In this document: in pieces, positions 1 through 7,478 of the stretch
Position numbering within the stretch: position 1 is the stretch's first letter
Layout of the letters: the number at the start of each line of letters is the position of its first letter
Made by a program: the position numbers and the translations under genes
NCBI GenBank assembly: GCA_040414855.1
Contig: JBEDUQ010000304.1
Span: 1-64,000, forward strand
Length of the DNA: 64,000 nt
Source of the DNA: DASVXQ01 sp040414855
GTDB taxonomy: Bacteria; Actinomycetota; CALGFH01
Direction of reading: 5' to 3'
Notes under the pieces: generated by a model
Told to the model about the DNA's origin: nothing
Seen by the model: only the letters and a program-made list of their open reading frames with translations
Database searches by the model: none

Positions 1-2
1 CG

Positions 3-1220
3 CTGCGGCTGGTCCCCAACGTCCCCTCCAAGGGCTCGATCGCGCTCGCCCTGCTGATCGCCCTGGTCCCGCAGGTCTGGTGGCCGCCGAGCGGCAACGT
101 CGAGCTGGGGCCGCTGTTCCGGGTCTCCACCACCCTGGGGATGGTGGCGGGCGCCGTGCTGATCGCGGCGGCGCTGGTCGAGGGCCAGCGGTTGCGGCTG
201 GCCGCCGGGGCGATCGGCTGCACGGTGCTCGCCGGCTTCCTGGTAATCCAGGCCAGCGGCAGGCCGGCGATCGACGTCTGGATCATCCTCCAGCAGTCGA
301 CCAGCGGGCTGCTGCACGGGGCGAACCCCTACACGATGTCGTTCACCGGCGTGCCGGCCGGGCAGACCAGCAACTGCTTCAACTACCTGCCGTTCACCTT
401 CCTGGCCGCCCTGCCCGGCAGGGTCGCGTTCGGCGACGTCCGCTACGCCGAGCTGGTGGTGCTGTTCGCCGGCATCGGCATGCTGCTCTGGGCGCTTCAG
501 CGCACTGGCCGCGGCGGCCGCGGCGGGCGGGCCGCGCTCGGGATCGTGCTGGTCGGCATGGCCGTGAGCCTGCCAGGCACGCTGCGGGTCGCGCAGCAGT
601 CGTGGAACGAGAGCATCATTCTCGGCTGCCTGGCCGCCGCGGCAGCGCTGATGCTGCTCGGCCGTGCCTGGTGGGCGGTGGTACCGCTGGGGCTGGCGCT
701 GGCGACCAAACAGCACGTCGTCCTGGTGCTGCCGCTGTGGGCGCTGTGGCGGAGCTTCGGCCCCAGGCGGGCGCTGGTTTCGGGCGGGCTCGCGGCGGGG
801 ATCTGCCTGCCGTGGGTGCTCGCGAACCCGAGCAGGTTCTATGGCTGCACCGTCAACTTCTTCATCGACCTCCCGGCACGCCAGGACTCGCTGTCGGTCT
901 GGAAGCTCGTGCCGCACGGTCTACAGCTCCCGGCGGTGGTGGTGCTGACCGCCGCCGGATACCTGCTTGCCTCTCGCCTGCTCGACGGTACGGTATCGGG
1001 TGTGGTGTTCGGTTCGGGGCTGGTGTTCGCGGCCTTCGACCTCGCCAACAAGCAGTCGTTCGAGAACCAGTGGGTGCTCGCCTGCCAACTGCTGATCCTC
1101 GGCCTTGCCTGCCGGGCCGTCGAGCACGCCGCCGTGGAGCCCGAGCCGCCGGGCTCCACCACCCTGGAGGCGACCCGGCGGCGCACGACGTTCCGACACG
1201 AAGGAGCAGACTTTCCTTGA
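3..1220 (+). CDS. GT87-like multispanning membrane glycosyltransferase, 5' partial
   Basis: The reading frame is open from the window edge to a TGA at 1218-1220 (at least 405 residues), so the true start lies outside. The protein is a chain of hydrophobic segments separated by short loops. It carries the pattern DVWIILQQ...LLHGANPYT followed by an aromatic/proline loop (NYLPFTF), which is typical of polyprenol-phosphate-sugar-dependent mannosyltransferases and GT87 (DUF2029) proteins. The first part resembles the outer-loop acceptor/donor region of that family. The TGA overlaps the TTG start of the next gene, so the two are probably co-translated. Family assignment is by pattern; substrate unknown. 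Confidence 0.6.
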   Translation: MRLVPNVPSKGSIALALLIALVPQVWWPPSGNVELGPLFRVSTTLGMVAGAVLIAAALVEGQRLRLAAGAIGCTVLAGFLVIQASGRPAIDVWIILQQSTSGLLHGANPYTMSFTGVPAGQTSNCFNYLPFTFLAALPGRVAFGDVRYAELVVLFAGIGMLLWALQRTGRGGRGGRAALGIVLVGMAVSLPGTLRVAQQSWNESIILGCLAAAAALMLLGRAWWAVVPLGLALATKQHVVLVLPLWALWRSFGPRRALVSGGLAAGICLPWVLANPSRFYGCTVNFFIDLPARQDSLSVWKLVPHGLQLPAVVVLTAAGYLLASRLLDGTVSGVVFGSGLVFAAFDLANKQSFENQWVLACQLLILGLACRAVEHAAVEPEPPGSTTLEATRRRTTFRHEGADFP

Positions 1221-1753
1221 TCCGAGCGGCACGCGGCAGCCGGGCTGTGCGGCTGGTCGCCATCTTCCTCGCGGTGGTCGCGGTGGTCGCGTTCCTCGCC
1301 GTCCGCGCCAGCGCCGCCTTCGACCAGCAGCGCCACCTCGCCGACGCGCGCGCGGTGGTGGACGCGCCCAACGTGATCACCAGGCACCTGCCGCCGACCG
1401 CGGCGGGGCGGGTCGAGGGGGTGAGCGGCACGCTCCAGTTCCGGCCGCACGCCTGGCTCTCGGTGATGACCTTCCACGGGCTGCCGCCGGTCACCGGCAA
1501 CGAGCGCTACCTGGTGTTCCTCCAGAACTGGGGCGGGTGGCTGCTGGCCGGCGCGGCCAAGCCGAACGCGGACGGCAGCGCGCAGGTGCGCTTCGAGGCC
1601 GAGCCGCGCCCGGCGACCATCTACGAGGTGCTGGTCACCCGCGACGTCGACGACGCCACCAGCCTGCCGCACGGCGAGCCGATGCTCCACTGGTTCGGCA
1701 AGCACCAGGCGCCGCACGGGGCCAAGCCCTTCGATTTCGCCACGCTCGGCTGA
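1217..1753 (+). CDS. Membrane-anchored RskA C-terminal-domain-like protein
   Basis: 178 residues. The TTG start at 1217 overlaps the upstream stop (TTGA) and has an AAGGAG ribosome site at 1201-1206. Residues about 10-30 form one transmembrane helix. The rest is an extracytoplasmic domain with the pattern of the anti-sigma-K factor RskA C-terminal domain: F-x-L-P-P, YLVFLQNWGGWLLAG, and a late TIYEVLVTRD strand. The cytoplasmic zinc-finger sigma-binding part of a true RskA is absent, and no sigma gene is next to it. It is therefore more likely a stand-alone surface domain functioning with the upstream glycosyltransferase than a working anti-sigma factor. Confidence 0.6.
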   Translation: MIRAARGSRAVRLVAIFLAVVAVVAFLAVRASAAFDQQRHLADARAVVDAPNVITRHLPPTAAGRVEGVSGTLQFRPHAWLSVMTFHGLPPVTGNERYLVFLQNWGGWLLAGAAKPNADGSAQVRFEAEPRPATIYEVLVTRDVDDATSLPHGEPMLHWFGKHQAPHGAKPFDFATLG

Positions 1754-1760
1754 GCGTGGG

Positions 1761-2093
1761 TCAGGCGCGCTTGCGCGACCCGTAGGGCGGCGCGAACAGC
1801 ACCAGCAAGGCCAGGTCCTCCTGGATCTCGACGAAGTGGTGGTCCTCCCCCGCCGGCACGTACACGACCGATCCGGGCGACACCGGGACGCTGCCCTCAG
1901 GGGTCTGCAGCCGCGCCCGGCCGCGCCACACGACGTAGACCTCGTCCTCGGCGTGCGGCGTCTGGTCGTCGACCCCACCGGCCGGGATCGAGTAGGTGCC
2001 GACGCTGAGGTCGTCGACGCGGAGCTGCTGGACATAGTGGTTGGGTGCCGAGCCGGGCGCGGTGAACGCGCCGGCCCCTTCGATGATCCGCAA
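1761..2093 (-). CDS. Small single-domain cupin protein
   Basis: 110 residues, one cupin beta-barrel. Motif 1 is around residues 46-60 (PHAEDEVYVVWRGRARL) and motif 2 around 70-87 (PGSVVYVPAGEDHHF). The metal-binding pattern keeps His and Glu in motif 1 and His in motif 2, so a metal site is plausible. Such short cupins bind small acids or sugars or act as dioxygenase-like enzymes; the substrate cannot be read from sequence. It is followed on the same strand, 18 bases upstream of its start, by a methyltransferase gene, and the two probably share a transcript. Confidence 0.75.
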   Translation of the reverse strand: MRIIEGAGAFTAPGSAPNHYVQQLRVDDLSVGTYSIPAGGVDDQTPHAEDEVYVVWRGRARLQTPEGSVPVSPGSVVYVPAGEDHHFVEIQEDLALLVLFAPPYGSRKRA

Positions 2094-2111
2094 TCTGGCC
2101 TCCTCGGCCTT

Positions 2112-2801
2112 CTAGCCAGGTTGGCGCTCGGCGGGGTGCCGGCGCAGGCTGTGGACGGTGACCTGCGGGAACGACCGGTCCGGCGTGGAGCGGCGCAGCC
2201 AGCCGGAGGCCGTACCGCCGGTGTCGCGCAGGAAGCGGAGCGCCGGGCGCCTGCCCGGGTCGGCCATCAGGACCTCGCCGGCGTCGTCCACCAGCCGTGG
2301 CAGCAGGTCCAGGAGCTGGTCGACGTTGCGGGCCTCGTAGAGCACGTCGGCGGCGAGCACGAGGTCCCACGGGGACTCGCCGACCAGCGGCCCCGGGTCG
2401 GACCAGGCGCAGACCGCCGTGCGCACCCGCGCGTGGTTGCGGCTCGCGTTGGCGGCCGCGAAGGCCACCGCGTCGGCGGACCAGTCGGTCGCGAGCACGC
2501 TGGCGCCCTCCAGCGCGGCGGCGATGCTCGGCAGCCCGAGGCCGCAGCCCAGCTCGACCACGCGCCTCCGGGCCGGGCGGGCGGCCGCGGCGGCCCGGGC
2601 CAGCGCGATCGCGCTCGGCCAGAGCTGCGCCCAGTACGGCAGCAGCTCCTCCCGCTCGAACGCCACCTCGTCGATCAGGTCCTCGCTCTCCCTCGGCCGG
2701 ACGATGCGCAGCTGCCGCCCGGCGACGGCGATGGTCTCCTCGGTGACGTCGCGCCAAGGATCGGGGGTCGAGCGGGCCCCGCGCTCCGGCCTGGTGGACA
2801 C
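2112..2801 (-). CDS. Class I SAM-dependent methyltransferase (Methyltransf_16 / METTL21-like)
   Basis: 229 residues, GTG start. The SAM-binding motif I is VVELGCGLGLPSIAAA near residue 75, followed by the acidic turn TDWSADAV and the motif DLVLAADVLYEA. The segment ELLPYWAQLWPSAIALAR upstream of motif I is characteristic of the nicotinamide/protein-lysine methyltransferase-like group (PF10294), in which the W-x-S/A-x-x-LA element positions the cofactor. The acceptor could be a protein lysine or a small amine and is not predictable. It lies in a minus-strand pair with the cupin gene. Confidence 0.7.
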   Translation of the reverse strand: MSTRPERGARSTPDPWRDVTEETIAVAGRQLRIVRPRESEDLIDEVAFEREELLPYWAQLWPSAIALARAAAAARPARRRVVELGCGLGLPSIAAALEGASVLATDWSADAVAFAAANASRNHARVRTAVCAWSDPGPLVGESPWDLVLAADVLYEARNVDQLLDLLPRLVDDAGEVLMADPGRRPALRFLRDTGGTASGWLRRSTPDRSFPQVTVHSLRRHPAERQPG

Positions 2802-2900
2802 GCTTGCTCTCCGGACATTTCGCGACTGGTGGCGGTGAGATTAGCGGCAAGCGGCGCGTCCCGGCGAGAGGTGGCGGGTCGGCCGCGCGACCTGGGCTGT

Positions 2901-2906
2901 TACGCT
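2901..2906 (+). promoter_or_regulatory. Candidate -10 element TACGCT upstream of the CDO-like gene
   Basis: TACGCT about 47 bases before the chosen start at 2953. The same hexamer or the closely related TACAGT precedes several other genes here. No convincing -35 element is visible. Confidence 0.35.
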
Positions 2907-2952
2907 TGATGGCCGTCGCGGTCCGGTGGGAGGCGGCTCGAGGGGGTCTGGA

Positions 2953-3549
2953 ATGGAGACAGGCACGCGGTTCGGACAATTCGTCGATCGGATGGACGCC
3001 CTGGTGGCGGCCAAGGACGATCCCCACGTGATCGCCGACGAGACCGGCGCACTGCTCGGCTCGCTGCTGTCCCATCCCGAGTTCCTCCAGGAGCGCTTCA
3101 GGGAGCCGGGCGACGACAGCTACCGTCAGCACCTGGTCCACGTCCATCCGGAGGGCCGCTACTCGGTGGTCTCGCTGGTCTGGAGGCCGGGCCAGGCGAC
3201 CCCGATCCACGACCACCGCTGCTGGTGCGTGGTCGGCGTGCTCCAGGGCAGGGAGCTCGAGACCCGGTTCCACCTCTACAACGGCCCGGACGGCGAGGCC
3301 CTGGTGCGGGAGGGCGAGCGGGTCTACGAACCGGGGCAGGTCTGTCGCCTGGTCCCGCCCAACGAGGACATCCACCGGGTGGCCAACGCCGGCAGCCAGG
3401 GGATCTCGATCTCGATCCACGTCTACGGCGCCGACATCGCCAGGCTCCGGACCAGCATCAACCACGTCTTCGAGCAGCCGGTGGTGGACCGGCCGCCGGC
3501 CGGCGCGCTGCGCCGCTCCTGGCGGAAAGATGTCCCCCTGGTGCCCTAG
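2953..3549 (+). CDS. Cysteine dioxygenase-family (CDO_I fold) protein
   Basis: 198 residues. The start was placed at the ATG at 2953, preceded by a G-rich ribosome site (GAGGGGG), rather than at the upstream in-frame codon at 2926. The cupin-fold core holds TPIHDHRCWCVVGVL, where His-x-His are the expected iron ligands, and later NEDIHRV, which gives the third His. This matches bacterial type I cysteine dioxygenases and relatives that oxidise thiols such as cysteine or 3-mercaptopropionate. A second family member lies at 60228-60761 and shares the HDHxxWCVVGVL and DIHR blocks. A short hairpin overlaps the stop codon. Confidence 0.75.
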   Translation: METGTRFGQFVDRMDALVAAKDDPHVIADETGALLGSLLSHPEFLQERFREPGDDSYRQHLVHVHPEGRYSVVSLVWRPGQATPIHDHRCWCVVGVLQGRELETRFHLYNGPDGEALVREGERVYEPGQVCRLVPPNEDIHRVANAGSQGISISIHVYGADIARLRTSINHVFEQPVVDRPPAGALRRSWRKDVPLVP

Positions 3550-3558
3550 CGATAGGGC
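3543..3558 (+). terminator. Short hairpin at the end of the CDO-like gene
   Basis: GCCCTA-GCGA-TAGGGC is a perfect 6-bp stem with a GNRA-type loop that includes the TAG stop codon. No T-tract follows, so termination is only a possibility. Confidence 0.3.
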
Positions 3559-3707
3559 GAACCTCGTGAGACCGTGGAACTGGGCCGAAGCGGCGTCCTG
3601 GCCGCTCCAGGCCTCTGCGAGGTTGACCGATTGAACCAGAGAGACCGCATCGCGGGCCGGGCATCGCCTCGCCCGCGCCGGCGGCGCCTCGGATGCGGGG
3701 AGGGAAC

Positions 3708-3983
3708 GTGTTTCAGGCCATCTGGATCGTCGTGGGCGGGCTGATCATCGGCTTGATCGCAAAGGGGATCGTGCCCGGCAAACAGCGCATCCCGCTGTGG
3801 CTCACGGTGGGACTGGGAATCGTCGGCGCGCTGGTCGGCAACCTGATCGCCGCCGCCATCGGCGTCCGCAACACCACCGGGGTCGACTGGATCCGCCACA
3901 TCCTCCAGGTCGGGATCGCGGTCGCGCTGGTCGCGATCGTGTCGCCGATGTGGACGTCGCGCGGCCGCACCCGCGCCATGTGA
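3708..3983 (+). CDS. GlsB/YeaQ/YmgE-like small stress membrane protein
   Basis: About 91 residues. A GTG start at 3708 behind GGGGAGGG is preferred over the ATG at 3693, because that ATG places the ribosome site inside the gene. There are three hydrophobic segments with the glycine-rich first helix VGGLIIGLIAKGIVPG that defines the transglycosylase-associated (YeaQ/YmgE/GlsB) family of inner-membrane stress proteins. A basic tail (SRGRTRAM) ends the protein. A second, clearer family member with a long Arg-rich tail is at 58629-58976. Function of the family is poorly known; association with envelope stress is established in other bacteria. Confidence 0.65.
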   Translation: MFQAIWIVVGGLIIGLIAKGIVPGKQRIPLWLTVGLGIVGALVGNLIAAAIGVRNTTGVDWIRHILQVGIAVALVAIVSPMWTSRGRTRAM

Positions 3984-4015
3984 CCCGGATCCGGGTTCGC
4001 CCTGAGCTGGTGAGG

Positions 4016-4801
4016 TCAGGGACCTCCGGAAAGCCGGTGGCGCGCGCCCCGCTCCTCGAGCTGGTCGGTCGAGTGCTGGCGCGCGCCACCGGCGCTCTGG
4101 GCCGCCGTCCGGCGTTCCGGGGCGGCTGACCAGGTTGGCCACAGGCGCCTGGCGGTCGCTGCCGGCACGCGACCGCCCAGGTGCATCGCCCGCCACACGC
4201 CCCGGTAGCCCGGAAGCACACCGGAGGCCAGCAGCAGGTGCCCGGCCACCAGGACGAGCAGCGCCCAGGTGGCGTCTTCGTGGATGCGGAGGCTGAGCCC
4301 ATACACCGACGGCAGGAACCGCTCGGGCATGCCCATCACCACCCCGGTCGCGCCCAGCACCACCAGCGCCAGGACCAGCAGCAGGTTGAAGACCCGCTGC
4401 CCGGGGTCGAAGTGCCCCCGATGGGACGCCGGCGCCGGACGCCTCGCCGGGGTGAGCGCCAGCCGCGGGAAGGCGGCGAGCCAGCGCAGGTCGCGCCGCT
4501 CGAAGCGCAGCGACTCGGTGGCGAATCGCCCGCTCGCCCGCCACCAGACGACCGCGATCAGCGCCAGGACGATCAGCAGCCCGTAGCCGACCCAGCGGTG
4601 CGAGGTCGCGGCGGCCACGTGGCCGCCGAGCGGCCGGGCCAGGCCCGGATGCCCTTCGAAGAAGACCGCGATCCCCGAGTACGCCAGCAGCAGCGTGCTC
4701 AGGTAGACGAGCAGGTGCAGCAGGCGCGCCCTGCGCCCGTTGCGGGGCAGCGGGGCCTGGCCGGGGTCGCCCCCGGCCGGCCGCCGCTGCCGCTCGGCCA
4801 T
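4016..4801 (-). CDS. Di-heme cytochrome b561 / FdnI-like membrane protein
   Basis: 261 residues with four transmembrane helices and positioned histidines: H29 (LLHLLVYL), H61/H68 (before HRWVGYG), H174 (RIHEDATW) and H188 (AGHLLLASG). This is the arrangement of formate-dehydrogenase gamma and hydrogenase b-type cytochromes that pass electrons to quinone. The C-terminal tail of about 55 residues is polar and low complexity. No dehydrogenase or hydrogenase catalytic subunit is adjacent. The next gene upstream on the same strand, 10 bases away, is a lipoprotein, so the pair may form an operon with an unknown redox partner. Confidence 0.7.
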   Translation of the reverse strand: MAERQRRPAGGDPGQAPLPRNGRRARLLHLLVYLSTLLLAYSGIAVFFEGHPGLARPLGGHVAAATSHRWVGYGLLIVLALIAVVWWRASGRFATESLRFERRDLRWLAAFPRLALTPARRPAPASHRGHFDPGQRVFNLLLVLALVVLGATGVVMGMPERFLPSVYGLSLRIHEDATWALLVLVAGHLLLASGVLPGYRGVWRAMHLGGRVPAATARRLWPTWSAAPERRTAAQSAGGARQHSTDQLEERGARHRLSGGP

Positions 4802-4811
4802 CCCAAGCTCC

Positions 4812-5270
4812 TTACGGGTAGCCGTAGCCGCCGGACGTGGTGGTGGGCGCCTGGGTCGCGCCGCCGCCTCCGGTCACGTCGACCTTCTCGCTGGCGGTCA
4901 CCGAGGTCTCGGTGTGGTTGGGCTGGGCGAGCACGACCTTGAGCGTGTGCTGCCCGTCCGGGACCTTCACCTGGCCCTGGGTGGCGTAGAGGATGGTGTA
5001 GTCGCTGGAGCTGTCGACGTAGACGTGCAGGTGCATGTCGCCGGTCTCGGGGCGGCCGATCTTGGTGCCCTGGACCGTGAAGCTGACGTCGACCGGGCTC
5101 TTGACCTTCGCGTCGGACATGGGGCTCGCGAACGCGACCGTCGCGTTGCTGGAGCCGGAGCCGGAGCCACCTCCGGAGCCGCTTCCGGTGCTGGAGCTGG
5201 CGCAGCCGGCGACGATCAGGGAAGCGGCGCCAAGCAGCGCGGGGAGCAGGAATCGTGCGCGTGCTCGCAT
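4812..5270 (-). CDS. Secreted lipoprotein with a Ser/Gly-rich linker
   Basis: 152 residues. The signal peptide ends in a lipobox (LIVAGC, Cys near residue 23). A Ser/Gly linker follows, then a beta-sandwich-like domain containing GDMHLHVYVD and DGQHTLKVVL, resembling Ig-like or DUF4399-type domains that display a small metal- or sugar-binding strand pair. The C-terminus is Gly/Thr-rich. GAGGTGAT precedes the ATG. It is likely exported, lipid-anchored, and transcribed with the cytochrome b gene. Confidence 0.65.
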   Translation of the reverse strand: MRARARFLLPALLGAASLIVAGCASSSTGSGSGGGSGSGSSNATVAFASPMSDAKVKSPVDVSFTVQGTKIGRPETGDMHLHVYVDSSSDYTILYATQGQVKVPDGQHTLKVVLAQPNHTETSVTASEKVDVTGGGGATQAPTTTSGGYGYP

Positions 5271-5415
5271 CGCGGATCACCTCGGTAGGCATGACTGGGG
5301 TTCGGTGGTTGCGATTGCTGTTGGGGAAGCTGGTTGGACCTTCATCTGGCCAACCTCGGCTCACCCGTACCGATTCCCCTGCCCGCCCGCGACGAGGCGC
5401 GCCGTCATCCGGCGG

Positions 5416-5658
5416 TTACTGCTGGTAGCGCTCGACCGTGTCCCGGTCGCGGACCGCGGCCTCGTCGGGGTTCTGCCCGAACTCGCGCCGCGCCCTGCGC
5501 TGCCGCAGCAGGTCCCAGCACTGGTCGAGCTGGACCTCGACGGCGCGGAGCCGCTCCTGGTCGGCGGGCGAGAGCCCCTCGCCGACGTGGGTCTCCTCGA
5601 GTTTGTGCTCCTCCTGGACCAGCTGGTTGATCTGGTTGACGATCTCCCTGTCGTCCAC
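5416..5658 (-). CDS. DUF2630 family small charged protein
   Basis: 80 residues. A GTG start at 5658 is chosen because family members begin with (M)DDxxI..I..LV.EEH, and here VDDREIVNQINQLVQEEHKL sits behind a GGAGG site; the longer frame from 5700 adds an unrelated lead. The protein is largely helical, rich in Glu/Arg/Gln, and includes LSPADQERLRAVEVQLDQCWDLLRQRRARRE, which is the family core. DUF2630 proteins are common in Actinomycetota and have no assigned function. Confidence 0.75.
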   Translation of the reverse strand: MDDREIVNQINQLVQEEHKLEETHVGEGLSPADQERLRAVEVQLDQCWDLLRQRRARREFGQNPDEAAVRDRDTVERYQQ

Positions 5659-5710
5659 CTCGGGCCCTCCTCGCTCGGAATCAGGGTCCGAGTGTTCCAC
5701 GCCCTTTGCG

Positions 5711-6808
5711 TCAGCGCTGGCGCGGCACGGCGCCGGAGCCCTCCGACATCGCGCGGGCGCCGGCGGCGGCCGCGATCCGCTCCTCGGCGATCCGGTCGGC
5801 GACCTCGGCGGTCGGCTCGCCGGAGGCCTGCGCGCGGCGGAAGATCACCACCAGCGCGTCCGCGACGCCGTTGACGCTGGCCGCCAGCCGCTCGGGCGAG
5901 TAGCCCAGCTCGCCGGCGCCGATCACCGCGTAGGGGGCGGCCGAGTTGATCACGTAGTCGGGCGCGTAGAGGATGCCCCGCTCGAACAGCCGCCGGCCGT
6001 CCGCGGGCGTCTCCAGCTGGTTGTTGGCCCCGCCGGCGACGATCCGGCAGCGCAGCCGCGGGATGGTGTGCCGGTTCAGGACCCCGCCGACGGCGTTGGG
6101 GCTGAACACGTCGCAGTCGAGGTCGTAGATGCGCTCGGGGTCCTCGATGGCGATGCCGAGCTCGCCCGCGACCTCCTTGGCCCTGGCCGGGTCGGCGTCG
6201 GCGGCGATCACAGTGGCGCCGCCCTGCACCAGCAGCTCGGCCAGGTGCGAGCCGACCCCGCCCAGGCCCTGCACGACGACCGTGCGGCCGGCGAGGTCGC
6301 CGGTGCCGAGCGCGTGGGCGAGCGAGACCTTGATCCCGGCGTGGACGCCGCGGGCGGTCAGCGGGGTGGAGTCGCCGGTGCCGCCGTGGGTCTCGTCGAG
6401 CGCCCAGACGTAGTCGGTCTCGGCCGCGAGGTTGACCATGTCGCCGCTGGAGGTGCCGAGGTCCGGCCCGGTGCCGAAGCGGCCGGCGAGCAGTTGCACG
6501 AAGCGACCGAAGACCCGCAGCAGGGTCGGCTTGTCGGTGGGGTTGGACGGGTCGGCGATCACCACCGCCTTGCCGCCGCCCCGCGGCATGTCGGTGTAGG
6601 CGAACTTGTAGGTCATGCCGCTGGCGAGCCGGAGCGCGTCCTCGAGCGCCTCGTCCTCGCTCTGGTAGGCCTTGAAGCGGGTGCCGCCGCGGGCCGGGCC
6701 GAGGGTGGTGTCGTGGATGGCGATGATCGCCTTCATGCCCGTGGTCCGGTCGTAGCAGAAGACCACCTGTTCGTGGCCGCCGGCGGCCATGCGATCGAAG
6801 ACTCCCAT
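5711..6808 (-). CDS. Leu/Phe/Val (Glu-family) amino-acid dehydrogenase
   Basis: 365 residues. The ATG at 6808 lies behind GGGAGG; a longer frame upstream is non-homologous. The N-terminal catalytic domain has GPARGGTRF and the active-site lysine motif GGGKAVVIADP. The second domain is a Rossmann fold (VVVQGLGGVGSHLAELL) for NAD. The motif GPDLGTSSGDM belongs to leucine/phenylalanine/valine dehydrogenases, which reversibly deaminate branched-chain or aromatic amino acids. It is divergently placed to an Lrp/AsnC regulator, which fits control by an amino acid. The exact substrate cannot be set from sequence. Confidence 0.85.
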   Translation of the reverse strand: MGVFDRMAAGGHEQVVFCYDRTTGMKAIIAIHDTTLGPARGGTRFKAYQSEDEALEDALRLASGMTYKFAYTDMPRGGGKAVVIADPSNPTDKPTLLRVFGRFVQLLAGRFGTGPDLGTSSGDMVNLAAETDYVWALDETHGGTGDSTPLTARGVHAGIKVSLAHALGTGDLAGRTVVVQGLGGVGSHLAELLVQGGATVIAADADPARAKEVAGELGIAIEDPERIYDLDCDVFSPNAVGGVLNRHTIPRLRCRIVAGGANNQLETPADGRRLFERGILYAPDYVINSAAPYAVIGAGELGYSPERLAASVNGVADALVVIFRRAQASGEPTAEVADRIAEERIAAAAGARAMSEGSGAVPRQR

Positions 6809-6907
6809 CGCAACCTCCCTCCCCCGTCGTTGGGGGTTCGGTCGCGCCCGCGGACGGACCCGGGGCGCGTACGCCCACGCCCGAAGTGTCCGGGCTTGGA
6901 GAGCGAG

Positions 6908-6938
6908 CTGTCCATGCATCCGCTGGAACCCTGGACAG
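6908..6938. promoter_or_regulatory. Candidate Lrp-type operator between the dehydrogenase and Lrp genes
   Basis: CTGTCCA at 6908-6914 and TGGACAG at 6932-6938 form a perfect 7-bp inverted repeat with a 17-bp spacer in the divergent promoter region. A further TGTCC lies just upstream. Dyads in this position are typical for Lrp/AsnC regulators of a neighbouring amino-acid enzyme. Confidence 0.45.
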
Positions 6939-6999
6939 TTCTCCGTTTCTGTCGCCAAATACTGAGCAGCATGTCGGCGAGCTACCCCCAGAGGCGACC

Positions 7000-7467
7000 A
7001 TGACCAGACAGACTGCCCGGCCGCTCGACGAGGTCGACCGGGCGATGCTGCGCGTGCTCTGCGACGACGGCCGCATCTCGATGCTGGAGCTGGCCAACCA
7101 GCTCGGGATCTCGCGCGGCAACGCCTACGCCCGCTTCGAGCGGCTCCGCCGCGACGGCGTGCTGGCCGGCTTCACGGCCCGCGTCGACACCCGCCGGCTC
7201 GGCCTCACCGTCGCGGCCTTCGTCAACGTCCGCATCGAGCAGCAGAGCTGGCAGACGATCCGCAAGCAGCTGCTGGCGATCGACGAGGTCGAGTACGCGG
7301 CGCTGACCACCGGCGGCTCGGACTTCGTCGTGCTGGTCAGGGCGGACAGCGTCGAGACCCTGCGCGACGTGGTGCTGGAGCGGCTGCGCCAGGTCCCGGG
7401 CGTGCGTACCACCTTCACGACCCTGATCCTGGACGAGCACCCCAAGCAGACCGTCCTGCCGCCCTGA
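7000..7467 (+). CDS. Lrp/AsnC-family transcriptional regulator
   Basis: 155 residues from the ATG at 7000; the longer frame from 6886 runs through the operator region and is unlikely. The N-terminal winged helix-turn-helix contains DEVDRAMLRVLCDDGRISM and ELANQLGISRGNAYARFERL. The C-terminal RAM domain (about 70-155) has the beta-strand pattern VEYAALTTGGSDFVVLVRAD that binds amino acids and assembles octamers. It is transcribed away from the amino-acid dehydrogenase gene and probably regulates it and itself through the dyad between them. Confidence 0.85.
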   Translation: MTRQTARPLDEVDRAMLRVLCDDGRISMLELANQLGISRGNAYARFERLRRDGVLAGFTARVDTRRLGLTVAAFVNVRIEQQSWQTIRKQLLAIDEVEYAALTTGGSDFVVLVRADSVETLRDVVLERLRQVPGVRTTFTTLILDEHPKQTVLPP

Positions 7468-7478
7468 GGCCGAGGGGA

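Noticed and set aside
839..2035. Large minus-strand frame across the GT87 and RskA-like genes
   Set aside because: Shadow frame of the plus-strand genes, low complexity and without similarity.
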